From NCBI GenBank assembly GCA_000827205.1, contig KN832573.1, positions 399,144 through 463,143 on the forward strand: a stretch of DNA of 64,000 nt. The letters run 5' to 3'. Position 1 is the stretch's first letter, and the number at the start of each line of letters is the position of its first letter. The stretch is from Plicaturopsis crispa FD-325 SS-3. Taxonomy: Eukaryota > Basidiomycota > Agaricomycetes > Amylocorticiales > Amylocorticiaceae. Of the stretch, positions 32,731 to 43,431 are shown piece by piece. The translations under genes and the position numbers were made by a program. The notes under the pieces are model-generated. The model was not told the origin of the DNA. It searched no databases and saw only the letters and a program-made list of their open reading frames with translations.

Positions 32731-35700
32731 ATGTCCCTCCTCCCGCAATCCGCGGGCTACGCCGTCATCCTCGGCGGCGGCGTGTTCTTCGCGGTGTTCA
32801 TCAACGCGCTGACGTGGGTGCAGAGGAATTATACTAGGTGCGTCCGCCCGTCTCCTCCTCATCCCCTGTTTGCCCTTTCCGTGCGTTCCCGATTGTCTTG
32901 CGGTCCCGGTTTTTGCGGTCAATGGGACTTGGATGAGGTCGATGGGACTTGGATGTGTGGTGCGTGTGCTAATGCATGCGCGTATGAGCAGATACAACCC
33001 GAACCGCGCGGACGAGTTCTCCTCCGCCTCGCGCTCGATCAAGCCCGGGCTGCTCACAGTCGGCATCGTCTCTGCGTGGACCGTGAGTTCCCTCCCTCCT
33101 CCCCTCTTACCCCTTCCCACCTTCCGTGCACCCTTACTATCTTTGTGCATTACGATTGACGTTTTTTGGGGGAACAGTGGGCGGCGGTATTCCTGCAAAC
33201 GGGCACGCTGGTGTACACGTATGGTATCTCGTGCGCGTGGTGGTTTGGGTGTGGGGGGTTTATTGGTGAGTTCTTTCCTTTCTTTCTCTTTCGCGCGTTC
33301 GTTCGTCCACTCGCAGCGCGCTTGATTGCTCGTTTCTGCGCGTTCGGTCGTTCTTTTGCGAGCGCTGGATCGCTCTGTTCAGAGCGTTAGATCGCTCGTT
33401 TTCGAGCGTTTGATCGCTCTTTCGCACGTGTTTGCGTTTGGTGCGGGAGTGGTAGGCTAATGCGACGATATACAGAAATCGCAGCGTTCGCGTACACGAG
33501 CACGCAGGTCAAGGTCAAAGCCGGCGGCGCCTCCACGTACGTCCCCTCCCCCTCCCCTCCCCTCCCCCTCTATCCCGCTTCAATTAACCTAGCACTAATT
33601 CACCGCCCCCAGCTTCCTGCAGGTAGCCAAAGTGCGCTTCGGCGCCCTCGGCCACTTCACCTTCATGTTCGCCGCGCTCCTCGCCAACTTCGTCATCTCC
33701 TCCGAGATCCTCGTCGGCGGCGCGGGCGTCATCGCCGGCCTCACCGACGTCCCTACTTACGCGGCGGTGTGGTTGCTGCCGTTTGTGATCGTGCTGTATG
33801 TGCTGACGGGCGGGTTGAGGGCGACGTTTGCGTGAGTGTCTGTGGATTTTGTTTTTTGTGAGGTGAGAGTTGACGGGGGCGGATAGGGCGGATTATTTGC
33901 ACTGCGTGGTGCTGTTTGTGTGTCTGTTGGTGCTCGTGCTGTCGACATATGTGAGTACCAGCTAAAACACTCTATATCATGGAAGCTTGGCACTGACCAC
34001 CGAGCAGGTCCGCGGAGACGCTCTCGGATCGCCTGGACATCTGTGGGAACTATTGACAGAGGCAGCAGTCGTACGTCCCCTGCAGCGTTATGAGAAAACG
34101 CGTTAAGCTCATCTCTTGCATTTATAGCGTGCGCCCGTGGTAGGGAACCAAGACGGATCTGTGCGTTCTTATTTTTGCGCTGTTAATTGATTGAAGCGGC
34201 GTACTCATTATGCTGGACTGGTTTGTAGTATCTGACATTCAATAGCAGAGGAGGCATGCGTACGTGTCTCCGATCCTCCTTTTCAAAAACAGCACCTGAT
34301 TTTATGCGTTCTGCAGTGTACATTTTAATCGCCACTTTCAACAAGTACGTCGCCGCAAAACACCCGTATAATAAGCATCGATCTAACAACCCCCGCAAAC
34401 AGCTACGGTCTCTCCTTCCTCGACCAATCGTAAGCCCCCCTCCCTCCCCCCTCTCACCGCATCTCCTCACACACCATGCGCACAGCTACTGGCAACGCGC
34501 CATCGCCGCCAAGCCCGCCGGCACCGCGCGCGCCTTCCTCCTCGCCGGCATCTCCTTCTTCGCCATCGCCTTCGGCATCGGCTCCTCCCTCGGCCTCGCC
34601 GCGCGCGCGCTCGAGACCAGCCCCGCCTTCCCCACCTATCCGGCCCTCATGAGCGCGGCGGAGGTCGGCGCGGGGCTAGCGGGCCCGTATGCGAGTGTGG
34701 CTATTTTGGGCAAGGCGGGTGCGGTGATGTTTTTGCTGATCGCGTTTATGGCGACGACGAGTGCGTTCTCGGCGCAGCTGGTGGCGGTGTCGACGATCGT
34801 GTCGTATGATGTGTATAAGGAGTACTTTAACCGCAACGCGACGAACAAGCAGCTCATGTGGGTGAACCACGCCACCGTCATCTTCTGGGTACGTCCCCCT
34901 CCCCTCCCCTTCGCTCGTACATACGTACACGTCGAGCTGACGAGTCGGTAGGCGGTGTTCATGAGCGGCTTCTCCTCCGTGTGGGTACACATCGGATTGG
35001 ACTTGAACTTCCTGTTCTACATCATGGGCGTGGCGACGTCCGGCGCCGTCATCCCCGTCGCGCTCACCATGTCCTGGTCGAAGCTCAATAAAGTCGGCGC
35101 CGTCGCGGGCGTCATCGGCGGAATCGTCCTTGGGCTCGTCGTCTGGTTCGTCGCCGCTATCAAGCTGCAAGGAGGTTAGTCCATCGTGATCACTTATACC
35201 TCTCCAATGCACGCTAACACCGGACCCTTCAGCGATCACGATCGTCACCCTCATCGACAACCAAGTAATCCTCGCCGCGGGCGTGACCGCGCTCGGCAGC
35301 GGCGGCGCCATCGCCGTCATCAGCTCGCTCATCCGGCCCGCGTCATTCGACTTTGACCTCACGCGCCACATCGGGTTCGCCGGGCCCGCCGCGGTCTCGA
35401 GCGACAGCAACACGAGCTTCGGGGACGCGGACCGCAAGGTCGCGCCCGCAGAGCCCTCTTTGGCCCAGGAAGAGAAGAAGGGAAGCGCGGTGGACAACTC
35501 TGCGAATGCGGGAGCGTCGCCGTTCGATTCGAGGGAGGAGCATGAGGGGGAGATCCTCGCGCTGAAGAAATCGTGGAACACCATCCTCGGGCTGACCGCT
35601 GCGTTCCTCTTCGTCATCTGTGAGTCGTGTGCCCGCCCGCCTACGTTGCCCCTACGCCAGTGCTGACTTACGATGCGCCGCAGACGTACTGATCCCGGTA

Positions 35701-35895
35701 CCGATAGCCGCGTCGCACACGATCTACAACAAGCCATTGTTCACGCTGCAGGCGGTCGCGGCAACGACGTGGGTGTTCATCGCCATCGGCATCGTCGTGA
35801 TATGGCCCATCCTCGAGTCGCGTGCAGACCTCGCCGCGCTTTTCAGGCGCATCTCCAGGCGCGAGCGGGTGTCCGTGGCTGCAGATGGATTATAG
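32731..35895 (+). CDS. Urea/polyamine-type sodium:solute symporter (DUR3-like), copy 1
   Basis: Fifteen exons, 678 aa: 32731-32837, 32992-33082, 33178-33265, 33476-33536, 33613-33831, 33887-33950, 34008-34070, 34128-34160, 34229-34259, 34317-34344, 34403-34429, 34486-34888, 34952-35174, 35233-35619, 35684-35895. Family blocks are [91 protein letters not shown] and VSTIVSYDVYKEYF. Together with about 14 hydrophobic segments they place it in the SSS/SLC5 family near yeast Dur3, a plasma-membrane importer of urea and polyamines. Intron 3 (210 nt) contains GATCGCTCGTT repeats. Residues around YLTFNSRGG replace the YLTMRSRNG seen in copy 2. The central hydrophilic tail is Ser/Glu rich. Substrate is inferred from family. 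Confidence 0.92.
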
Positions 35896-36338
35896 TGTCC
35901 CTGGCCACTGATAGACTATGGGATAGAGGAGCAGACGGGACTACTTACTCACTTCAAAACTTATCTTACTACTTAGAGACACTTAGGGCGACGAGGATGG
36001 GGCTACTTTACTTTGGTTTGGTTACAGAGCGGTCGTTATAATGATACATACAAACATTTCGTGTCCAAGATATATAATGCGGAATGCACACAACAACATA
36101 CGCCCCCGAACGCAGCCACCACACCCCTTCAAGCCCAAAGGAGTGCGTGCGTGTTCGCGAGGAGGAAGAGAACCGAATGAGGTGCGCATCGAATAGAAAG
36201 TGAGAAAGGCGAAGAAATGATGGATGTCGCACGCGAAGAACGGGAGTGTGCTGTGAAGAAGAAGCGGAACCATGTATGCGCGGTCTGTCTGTGTTGAGAG
36301 CCTTGATGCGTCGTTCGTGGGCGGGAACGCCTCAGCGC
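35896..36338. other. Spacer between convergent transporter and zinc-finger genes
   Basis: Only 3' flanks are seen. A CATCTC repeat at 36346-36364 belongs to the coding end of the zinc-finger gene (Met-Glu repeats). Confidence 0.5.
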
Positions 36339-37746
36339 TCAATCCATCTCCATCTCCATCTCCATCCCGTCCCACCCAGCCGTCGACTTCGCCCGTACCC
36401 CATCCCCATCCCCAGCCCCGCTCTCTTCCTCGTCCTCTTCACGCACACTGAACCCGACGCTCAAGTCGTCGTCCTCCCGCTTCAGGAACCCATAGTCCGC
36501 GTCGCCGTCCTCGTCGTCGCTGCGGCTGCCTGACCCCGAGCGCGAGCGCGACGAGTCCGAGACACTGCGCAAACTCGAGCGCGGGAGCGACCACCCCGTC
36601 CCGTCCGAGCGCGTATAGCTCTGCGACACCGCGCTCCCGTACCCCGCGCTGCCGTAGCTCTGCGACACGCTCCCGTAGCTCGCGCCGCCGTAGCTCTGGT
36701 GCGAGCCGTAGCGGTAGAACTCTGCGTGCGGCTTCGCCTGTGTGTGTGGGCTCGCGATGGGCACGGGCGCGGACGCGGGTGAGCCGATGGGTACGGGAGC
36801 GGGGGAGCGGGTGGGCACGCTGAGCAGCCCCGGGCGGACCTCTGTGATCTGGCTCGCGGGGAGCGCGTAGTCGTGCGGTGCGGGCGAGCGCGCGATCTGC
36901 TTGGTGGGCACGGAGCTGGGGGTCGAGCCCGTAGGCGGGGGGAGCTGGCCGTCAGAGAGGAAGGACGGCCAGAGCGAGCGGTCCTCCGGGAGGGATGTGC
37001 CCGTGGCGGAGTCCGGCGAGAGGTGCGAGAGGATCGCGGCAGCTTCAAGCAGCTGCACCTGCTGGTGCTTGCTCAGCACGAACTTGCTCGCTTCGCGCCA
37101 CTGCGGGGCGTGCTCCCAGCGGTGCTTGATCAGGCACGACGGGTGGCGGTACACCTGTCGCAGCGCAAATATGATAAGTGTGTGCTGCGGTCGAGGGGGT
37201 GGGTGCGGAGGGAAGTACCTTCGAGCAACTCTCGCAGGTGAATATCGTCCCCCGCTTCTTCCCCAGCTTGATGTCGCCGGCTTCAGACTCAGCCTCGACG
37301 TTACTGGGCGGCGTGGATGACAGCGAGAGGGAGGCCATCGACGAAAGCGTATTTGCCGCAGTCTGGAGGGAAGCTGGCCTGTAACCGAAAATACGTGTTC
37401 TATTATTGAATTTTACAGCGTCTGAAGGAAACCACTCACGAGGGCCTCGTAGCTGCATCCCTCGCATCGCTCATTCTCCTCCTCGCGGCCCCGGTCGAGG
37501 ACAGGCGCCGATGCTTCAGGCCAGCAGCACCCACGCTTGTGCTAAGGCCAGCGCCGGCAGTAGTCACCGCAGGCTCTGTCGATGCTGCGACAGGGATGGG
37601 CTGCGCGTTGGACGCTGCTATCGAAAGCGACAGCAGGCTCAACGCTGCACCGTCGTCCTAAGGATAATCATAGAGAGTTAGAGGTAAAGAAGGGCGGGAG
37701 GTAAATCGGTCCTCACGGGGAAGGAGTTGAGGCTTGGGACAGACAT
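36339..37746 (-). CDS. C2H2 zinc-finger protein
   Basis: Four exons (37717-37746, 37440-37657, 37219-37378, 36339-37154), 407 aa. The 10-codon first exon starts at ATG (MSVPSLNSFP). Across the third intron the sequence reads FTCESCSKVYRHPSCLIKHR and on to WEH, a single classical finger (C-x2-C-x12-H-x3-H), followed by WREASKFVLSKHQQVQLLEA, a conserved helix seen in an Agaricomycete family of one-finger proteins. The C-terminal half is disordered: Pro-rich, then repeated SYGSxGYGSA tyrosine/serine units, an RSRSGSGSRSDDE stretch and acidic patches, ending in Met-Glu repeats. One finger plus a low-complexity tail suggests a nuclear regulator; targets are unknown. Confidence 0.88.
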
Positions 37747-38184
37747 GGCTGGGCTTGCAATGAAATCGTATACAGACAGAGAAACAGAGAGAGAGCAGAA
37801 AACAGGATTGAGACTACAGCGGCGTTCAGTACAGGTTCATATGGTCATGGTAAGAGGGAAAGAGACGATTCGGAGAAATTTCTGAGTCGGTCAACGACAA
37901 GGGCTGCTATCGCCATTTCAATCCCCGCCCAAATTTCGAAAGACCCCCTGATTTGGTCCGTTCAGTTCAGCGTCTGTCTGTGTCATCGTCATGCCTCCTT
38001 CCACAAAATCTGTTTCACAATGCACAGCAGCATATAAGCTGAGGATAAATACAGGACCGTGCCAAATTTATTTCTGCCTGCGCAAGTAGCCAAGTTTGAG
38101 TCGCAGCTCGCAGCTACGGGCTGACGTGGACTGCGGGAAATGCACTGCACTGCAGGTCAGATGATGTCGAAAGGCCGGAAGAAT
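37747..38184. other. Promoter region of the zinc-finger gene; otherwise empty
   Basis: No coding frame or repeat stands out. Confidence 0.4.
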
Positions 38185-38900
38185 GGACGGTCGGCTGTTC
38201 GACCACCAATGGCGGATCGAATTTGCTTCCGCCTGTCTGCGCGTACACGAGCGTACATTTGATACTGTATGGGCTCAGGTTATGACGTGAGTCGACAACG
38301 CATAGATTTTTTCTAGGACGCACCTAGCTCCTTAGATAGCGACCTGGACAACAAGTGATCAAGCTTATCGGCACATATGAAGGACACTTCACGCGACATG
38401 ATACTATTGATAGGCTTGAGCAGACTCGCGAGAGCAGTGACTATGCCCTTGAGTTTGCTGTGAGTAAGGGCGCTCTTAAACGCCAGCGCCATTTGACCAA
38501 TGGCGTGTCTAGAGGCGAGCGTTGGATACCACGGTGGCAGTGATCGGGCCATACCGATTTGCTTCCACCCGACCAACGCGTCCACTTGTCCCACAATTGA
38601 TACTGCAGGGGTTAAAGGCGATGTGAGCCGACAACGCACTTTCCGTACTTCCAGGACGTACCTATGCTCCTTAACAGCGCGAGAACGAGTGGCCAAAGGT
38701 TCCGCGCATAACAATGTCACTTAACGCAGCATGATAAATGGCCGAGTGCAATCAGCATGCCCTTGGGTCTTCTGTAAGTACTTACTCTCAATGCCAGTGC
38801 TTTTCGACCAATGAAATTCATCGAAGGCGGGCAATGAATACCACGGTGGCAGCAGTCGTTGCAAGCTCGAGATTGGTGTCCGTGCCATGTCCTTCGACGA
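38185..38900. repeat. Diverged tandem repeat, period about 310-340 bp
   Basis: The blocks GACCAATGG, TTTGCTTCC, TTGATACTG, CCGACAACGCA, GGACG(C/T)ACCTA and TATGCCCTTG/CATGCCCTTGG recur in the same order in 38190-38480 and 38495-38790. A third partial copy starts near 38805 (ATACCACGGTGGCAG). No protein is encoded. It could be an old noncoding element. Confidence 0.65.
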
Positions 38901-39218
38901 TGATCAGCCTAGGACGATCAAATTATCAGGGTAGTTTCGAAACAAGCAACAAAGTTCAGCGTCGTTTTCCAGCCAAGAGATGAGGTCCTTAGGATGAGAG
39001 CATATCGTCGTGTCGAAGAGAATCGCCGTTGAGCGAGTCGGGAAGGCGCGAGGCGGAGCTTCCGATATCCGATTCCGAGTGGCGGGAGACGCGCCTATCT
39101 CGGACGACGTCGACCAAGAGCATATTTACTACTTTATAATTTCCAGCACTTGGCGCTGAGCACTTTACACCCTCAAAAGCGACTCGGACAACTGCAAATA
39201 CTTACTGTCGAGCTACAG

Positions 39219-40249
39219 ATGGCTTCATACGGGCACAAACGTCCGCCGAAACGCAAGAAGCCCACCAGCGGGACCGACGGCGACCAGCCCCCAGCCGCAG
39301 ACATCGAACCGAAAAATTCAAGCACGGTATGGTACAAAGACGGAAGCATCATCCTCCAGGCCGAGAGCACGCGTTTTCGCGTCCACCATACCGTCCTCGC
39401 GCAGAATTCGCCCATCTTCGAGGATATGCTAAATATCGGCGAGGCGAGCGGCGAGGATACTGTCGATGGCTGTCCTTTCGTGATCCTGCACGACGCGGCG
39501 GCGGACCTGGAGGCGGTTCTGCGCGCGTTATACGATAGGCGGTGAGTCGCCTGACGCGCTTTCGCACAATATCACCACAGCTCACCCAGAACAGGTACTT
39601 CGACACACACGAAGAGCAGCCCTTCGGCACCGTCGCGTCGATCCTACGCGTCAGCAAAAAGTACGAGATCCAGCACCTCTACGACCGCGCGCTCGAATAC
39701 CTCACGGACCAATTCCCATCCACGCTCGCCGGCTGGGACGCGCGCCTGTACCGCATGCCGCGCTACGAGGGCTTCACCTTCGATGTGATCGCGCTCGCGC
39801 GGGAGCTCGACCTCGCGCGCGTGCTCCCCGCTGCGTTCTACCGCTGCGTCGAGCTCTACGGCGCCGCGTTCGTCCTCGAGGGCCTGCGCGACCCCGCGAC
39901 CGGCCGCGTGAAGAGGCTGGCGCCGCACGACCAGAAGGTCGCGGTGCTGGGGATGCAGAACGCTGTGACGCGGTCGCTGGAGACGACGTTTGCGTGGCTG
40001 AAGACGCGTCCAGAGGTGGACGGGTGCGAGGACATATACGAGTGCGATGATGCGATGCGGGATATTTCGGACGCGCTGTGGATGCCGTTTCCGCGGTGTG
40101 CGGCGCTCTGGAAGTGGCAGGGTGAGTGGAACAAGTCGCTGTGTAAGAAGTGCATCGCGGCTCTTAAGGAGATGCACTACGAGGGTCGCGCGAAATTTTG
40201 GGAACAGCTTCCTGCGTGTTTCGACTTGCCGCCTTGGAAGGATCAGTAG
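39219..40249 (+). CDS. BTB/POZ domain protein, copy J
   Basis: Two exons, 39219-39541 and 39595-40249, 325 aa. The start is the ATG at 39219 (MASYGHKRPPKRKK), matching the paralogues; a TTTATAATTT stretch at 39132-39141 may be its TATA box. The BTB fold and RALYDRR junction are intact. The C-terminal half has SKKYEIQHLYDRALEYLTDQ, FDVIALARELDL, LPAAFY, LAPHDQKVAVLG, CKKC and CFDLPPW. Exon 2 is much richer in G and C at third positions than the copies at 14-23 kb, which suggests it has sat in a different context or been under different mutation pressure since duplication. Confidence 0.87.
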
Positions 40250-40860
40250 CCAACTGCCCTCCAAGGGTTATGTGTGAGCCGTCCAACTAACCGTGTTAAC
40301 CTCTGCAAGCTCACATACTGTTCCAGAGCTTAATAATGCATGGATAATGTCATGGGGGCAGAGGAAATGCGTGAACGATACTCAGAGTAGCAATGGTTAG
40401 TCGTGCCTTTCCGATCGTACACTCTCGTGATCCTCATGTTACGACAGGCGCTCGATTCCCACCAATGCACTTTCAGTGGAGGCGTGTTTGGGTAGAAACC
40501 TCCACCCTTGCGCCCGTTAATATAAAAACTGTGTCCCGCAACCAAGGTAGGCTTGTCGTAATATCGTGTATGTCCAGACGGAATCGCTGCTGCTTTGAAG
40601 CACGACGGCTGTTCGAGACAAGTACGCATACATCTAAGTATGCACGCAAGACGCGACGTTTCTGGACCCTTTGTCGTAAAGTCATACATCAAACCTCGCT
40701 TAGCACACGTGTATATCCTGCCTGCTTCGCGCTGGTTCACACACCCCGTTGCTGCTACAAGTTCCAGTGCACCTCAACATTCCAAACCGTCATGCCATAT
40801 CCCCCAGCCCTTCCCCCATACCATATTCTCGCTGTCTAATCTCTACAACACAACATATTC
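40250..40860. other. Spacer downstream of BTB copy J
   Basis: A GTTAGT...CAG interval at 40398-40447 is intron-like, as in the tails of other BTB copies. The last 100 nt are pyrimidine-rich and end at the next gene's ATG. Confidence 0.4.
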
Positions 40861-41955
40861 ATGCTCGCGCCCATCTTCTCCGCCGCGCATACCGCGAAAC
40901 TAGAACAGGACGTCGAGGACAAACGCACGCGAACGAACGCGTCGGACGGCAAGCCCGCGCACCGCTGGGAGCGCGAAGTCGATGCGGACGGCACGACGGT
41001 GGGCTACTACCTCGTCCCCGCCGAGCCCCGACGCGTTCAATCGATGTCGGGCAGCGACAGCGACAGCCGGCGGGGCGTCCGGAAGCGGAAACGGACACGT
41101 GCCAGTGGTCAGTGTTTTCCCCACATGTGGGCGCGGAAAATGTCATACGATCCCCCTTTCCTTCCCACCACCATCTAGCGCGCAAAATGCCCGTCAAAAC
41201 GCATACCTGGGTGTCGCTGTGGTTTCTGCTGACGGCCCCCGTCATATTCTGGGATGCGTCGTACTGTTTCCTCAGGTTCGTCGCGTTGCTACGAGTGTGA
41301 ATAGGAGGTGCATCGCTGACGCGCGCGCTTTAACCCAGACCAAGATCTATGGCTGGCGGCGACCTGCACTGGATATGGAGTCCATACTCGCTGTACCAGG
41401 AAATAGACTACGTGAGCAGCCGCGTTGTGTTGCCTCCGCTATATTGACTCGCCAGCGCAGGTGTACGGCGTCAAAGCGCTGCAGGAGGGGAGCGGCTTCA
41501 CCAACGCGCAGTGTACGCATGCCTTCACATCTGCTACGCCATCTGCTGATATACTCATCTATCTATGCAATCAGCGTTCATGAACATCGTCGAGACACTA
41601 CTTAACCTCGCGTACCTCTACACCGCGCACGTCTCCGCATGGCCGCCCGCGCCGCTCATCGGCTTCGCAGCCGCGACCATGACGCTCTCCAAGACGGTCC
41701 TGTACTGGCTGCAGGAATACTACTGCGGCGGGTGCTCGGTGGGGCACAACGACGCGTATACTTTGGTGGTGTATTGGATTATACCCAACGGGCAAGTCGA
41801 TTCATCTGCGAGGACTCTTACTTGGTGGTCTAATGGATGACGATGCGGATAGGTTGTGGCTCGTTGTGCCGTCGCTGATCTTGGTCCAGCTGTGGAAGGA
41901 CCTTGCAGCCTCGTTGTACGCCGCGGAGAAGGTTAATTCTGGAAAGACAAAATAG
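40861..41955 (+). CDS. EXPERA-domain (emopamil-binding-like) membrane protein
   Basis: Six exons (40861-41107, 41179-41275, 41339-41411, 41461-41512, 41575-41791, 41853-41955), 262 aa. From MPVKTHTWVSLWFLL on, four hydrophobic segments and the motifs WDASYCFLRPRSM, HWIWSPYSLYQEIDYVYG, YWLQEYYCGG and VVYWIIPNGLWLVVPS match the EXPERA/EBP family (sterol isomerase-like and TMEM97-like ER proteins). Whether it isomerises sterols cannot be told. The last intron uses a GC donor (GCAAGT). The first 85 residues, highly charged with KRKRTR at their end, are not part of the family; translation could instead start at the internal ATG at 41187. That N-terminal exon is the least certain part. Confidence 0.8.
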
Positions 41956-43431
41956 GAACGGAAGGTTAAAATGGATTATCTCTGGACCCATTTCGTTTGC
42001 TTGTATACTCCCCATGAACTATTATGCTATGGTCGCAGTGCTTTGTTTTCAGAGTGGCTCCTTGTTTCGCCAAGCAACGCTCCAGCAATGCCTTATGAAA
42101 ACTGAGGCGAGTCCTAATCCATTTCAATCCTGCAGATCTACGGACTCACTCGTCCTCTACCCAGGGTCTATACAAGCTTATACCGCTTGCTGCGTGTAAC
42201 ATCAAAGTTCTCCATCGCTGAGTGATGTATTTGACTCTGAAAGGCCTAGTCCCGCACTTCCTCGAGGGCCAGTCAAACGCTAATCAGTATCTTGTTCGGA
42301 ATCGAGATCCCAGCCGCACTCGACGGGGTCCCGGCTCAGAGTTTGCTATTCCCTAACCTTTAGCGCACTACCTGCCATCACCTTCATACGCTACCGGACC
42401 GTTCTGGCTGCTGGAGCCCATCCGGACAGTGATCATACGGCGCCGAACACAACCGTTGACGGCCCCTAACAAATATTATTCCACTCAGATCGACGCACAA
42501 CCAAAGCGTTCAGTCGGCTGTTCCAGTACAGGACCGCTTGTTGGTAAGAACATATCTGTCTGCATACGGGCGGTCCCACTAGCTGACCCTGTTACCTAGC
42601 AGATTAGCAATTCCTGGTTCGGACGTTGGGGAGGCGGGGTCGTGCAAAATGTCCAGTCGTAGAGTGACGCGACTGTTCTTGTGCATGATAACCTTGAGGT
42701 ATGAATATGCCTACCTCTTACTGCTGGTCCCCCTCGTTGACCATGTTCTTTGGGATAGCGACTCCTGGTTCAGCCGCTGGGGGGGGGGGGGGGGGGGGGG
42801 GGGGGGAGNNNNNNNNNNNNNNNNNNNNNNNNNNNNNNNNNNNNNNNNNNNNNNNNNNNNNNNNNNNNNNNNNNNNNNNNNNNNNNNNNNNNNNNNNNNN
42901 NNNNNNNNNNNNNNNNNNNNNNNNNNNNNNNNNNNNNNNNNNNNNNNNNNATGTGCCTGCTTAAGTACATTCGGAAAGTATGTACCCTCCTTCGTTTCGG
43001 TATCCTTTCGTCGGCGATTTCAGGTGTTTCATGGGGGTAGGCGGCCGTATTCCCCTCATCCATATCGGCCCCCACTCATGATGCGTCTTTTTAAGTGCTC
43101 TTTGATACGGCTGCATGATCGTGTAGCATAATTGGAGCAGTGTCGAGAGACACAGCAGCCCACAGGGGTTATTTATCCCCGAAACGTCTCGAGAAGTTGG
43201 AGGAATGGTCCTGCGACTCTCATGCTCTACCTCGTTGTCAAATGACTGCCCAAAAACTGACACTATGCTCCCAGGAAAAAGCTTTGCACCTCCCGCCTGA
43301 TTAGCATTTTGTGCGGTGTATCGCCCGGGTGCGCGGAGACTCGGTGCGTGCGAGAGATTTAAATGCTGGCTGGGAACACCATCTTTCCCGACCCATTGAA
43401 TTGCCGCCGTCTTCCCCCACAGAGGTTCGCC
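41956..43431. other. Gene-free region with assembly gap
   Basis: A run of about 28 G at 42779-42806 leads into 142 unresolved bases (42809-42950). No gene is recognisable on either side. ATTTAAAT near 43357-43364 lies about 70 nt upstream of the following FMO gene. Confidence 0.6.

Noticed and set aside
39644-40264. Minus-strand 206-codon frame over BTB copy J
   Set aside because: Antisense shadow caused by the high third-position GC of exon 2.
42649-43131. Open frame spanning the N gap
   Set aside because: It exists only because unknown bases are read as residues.
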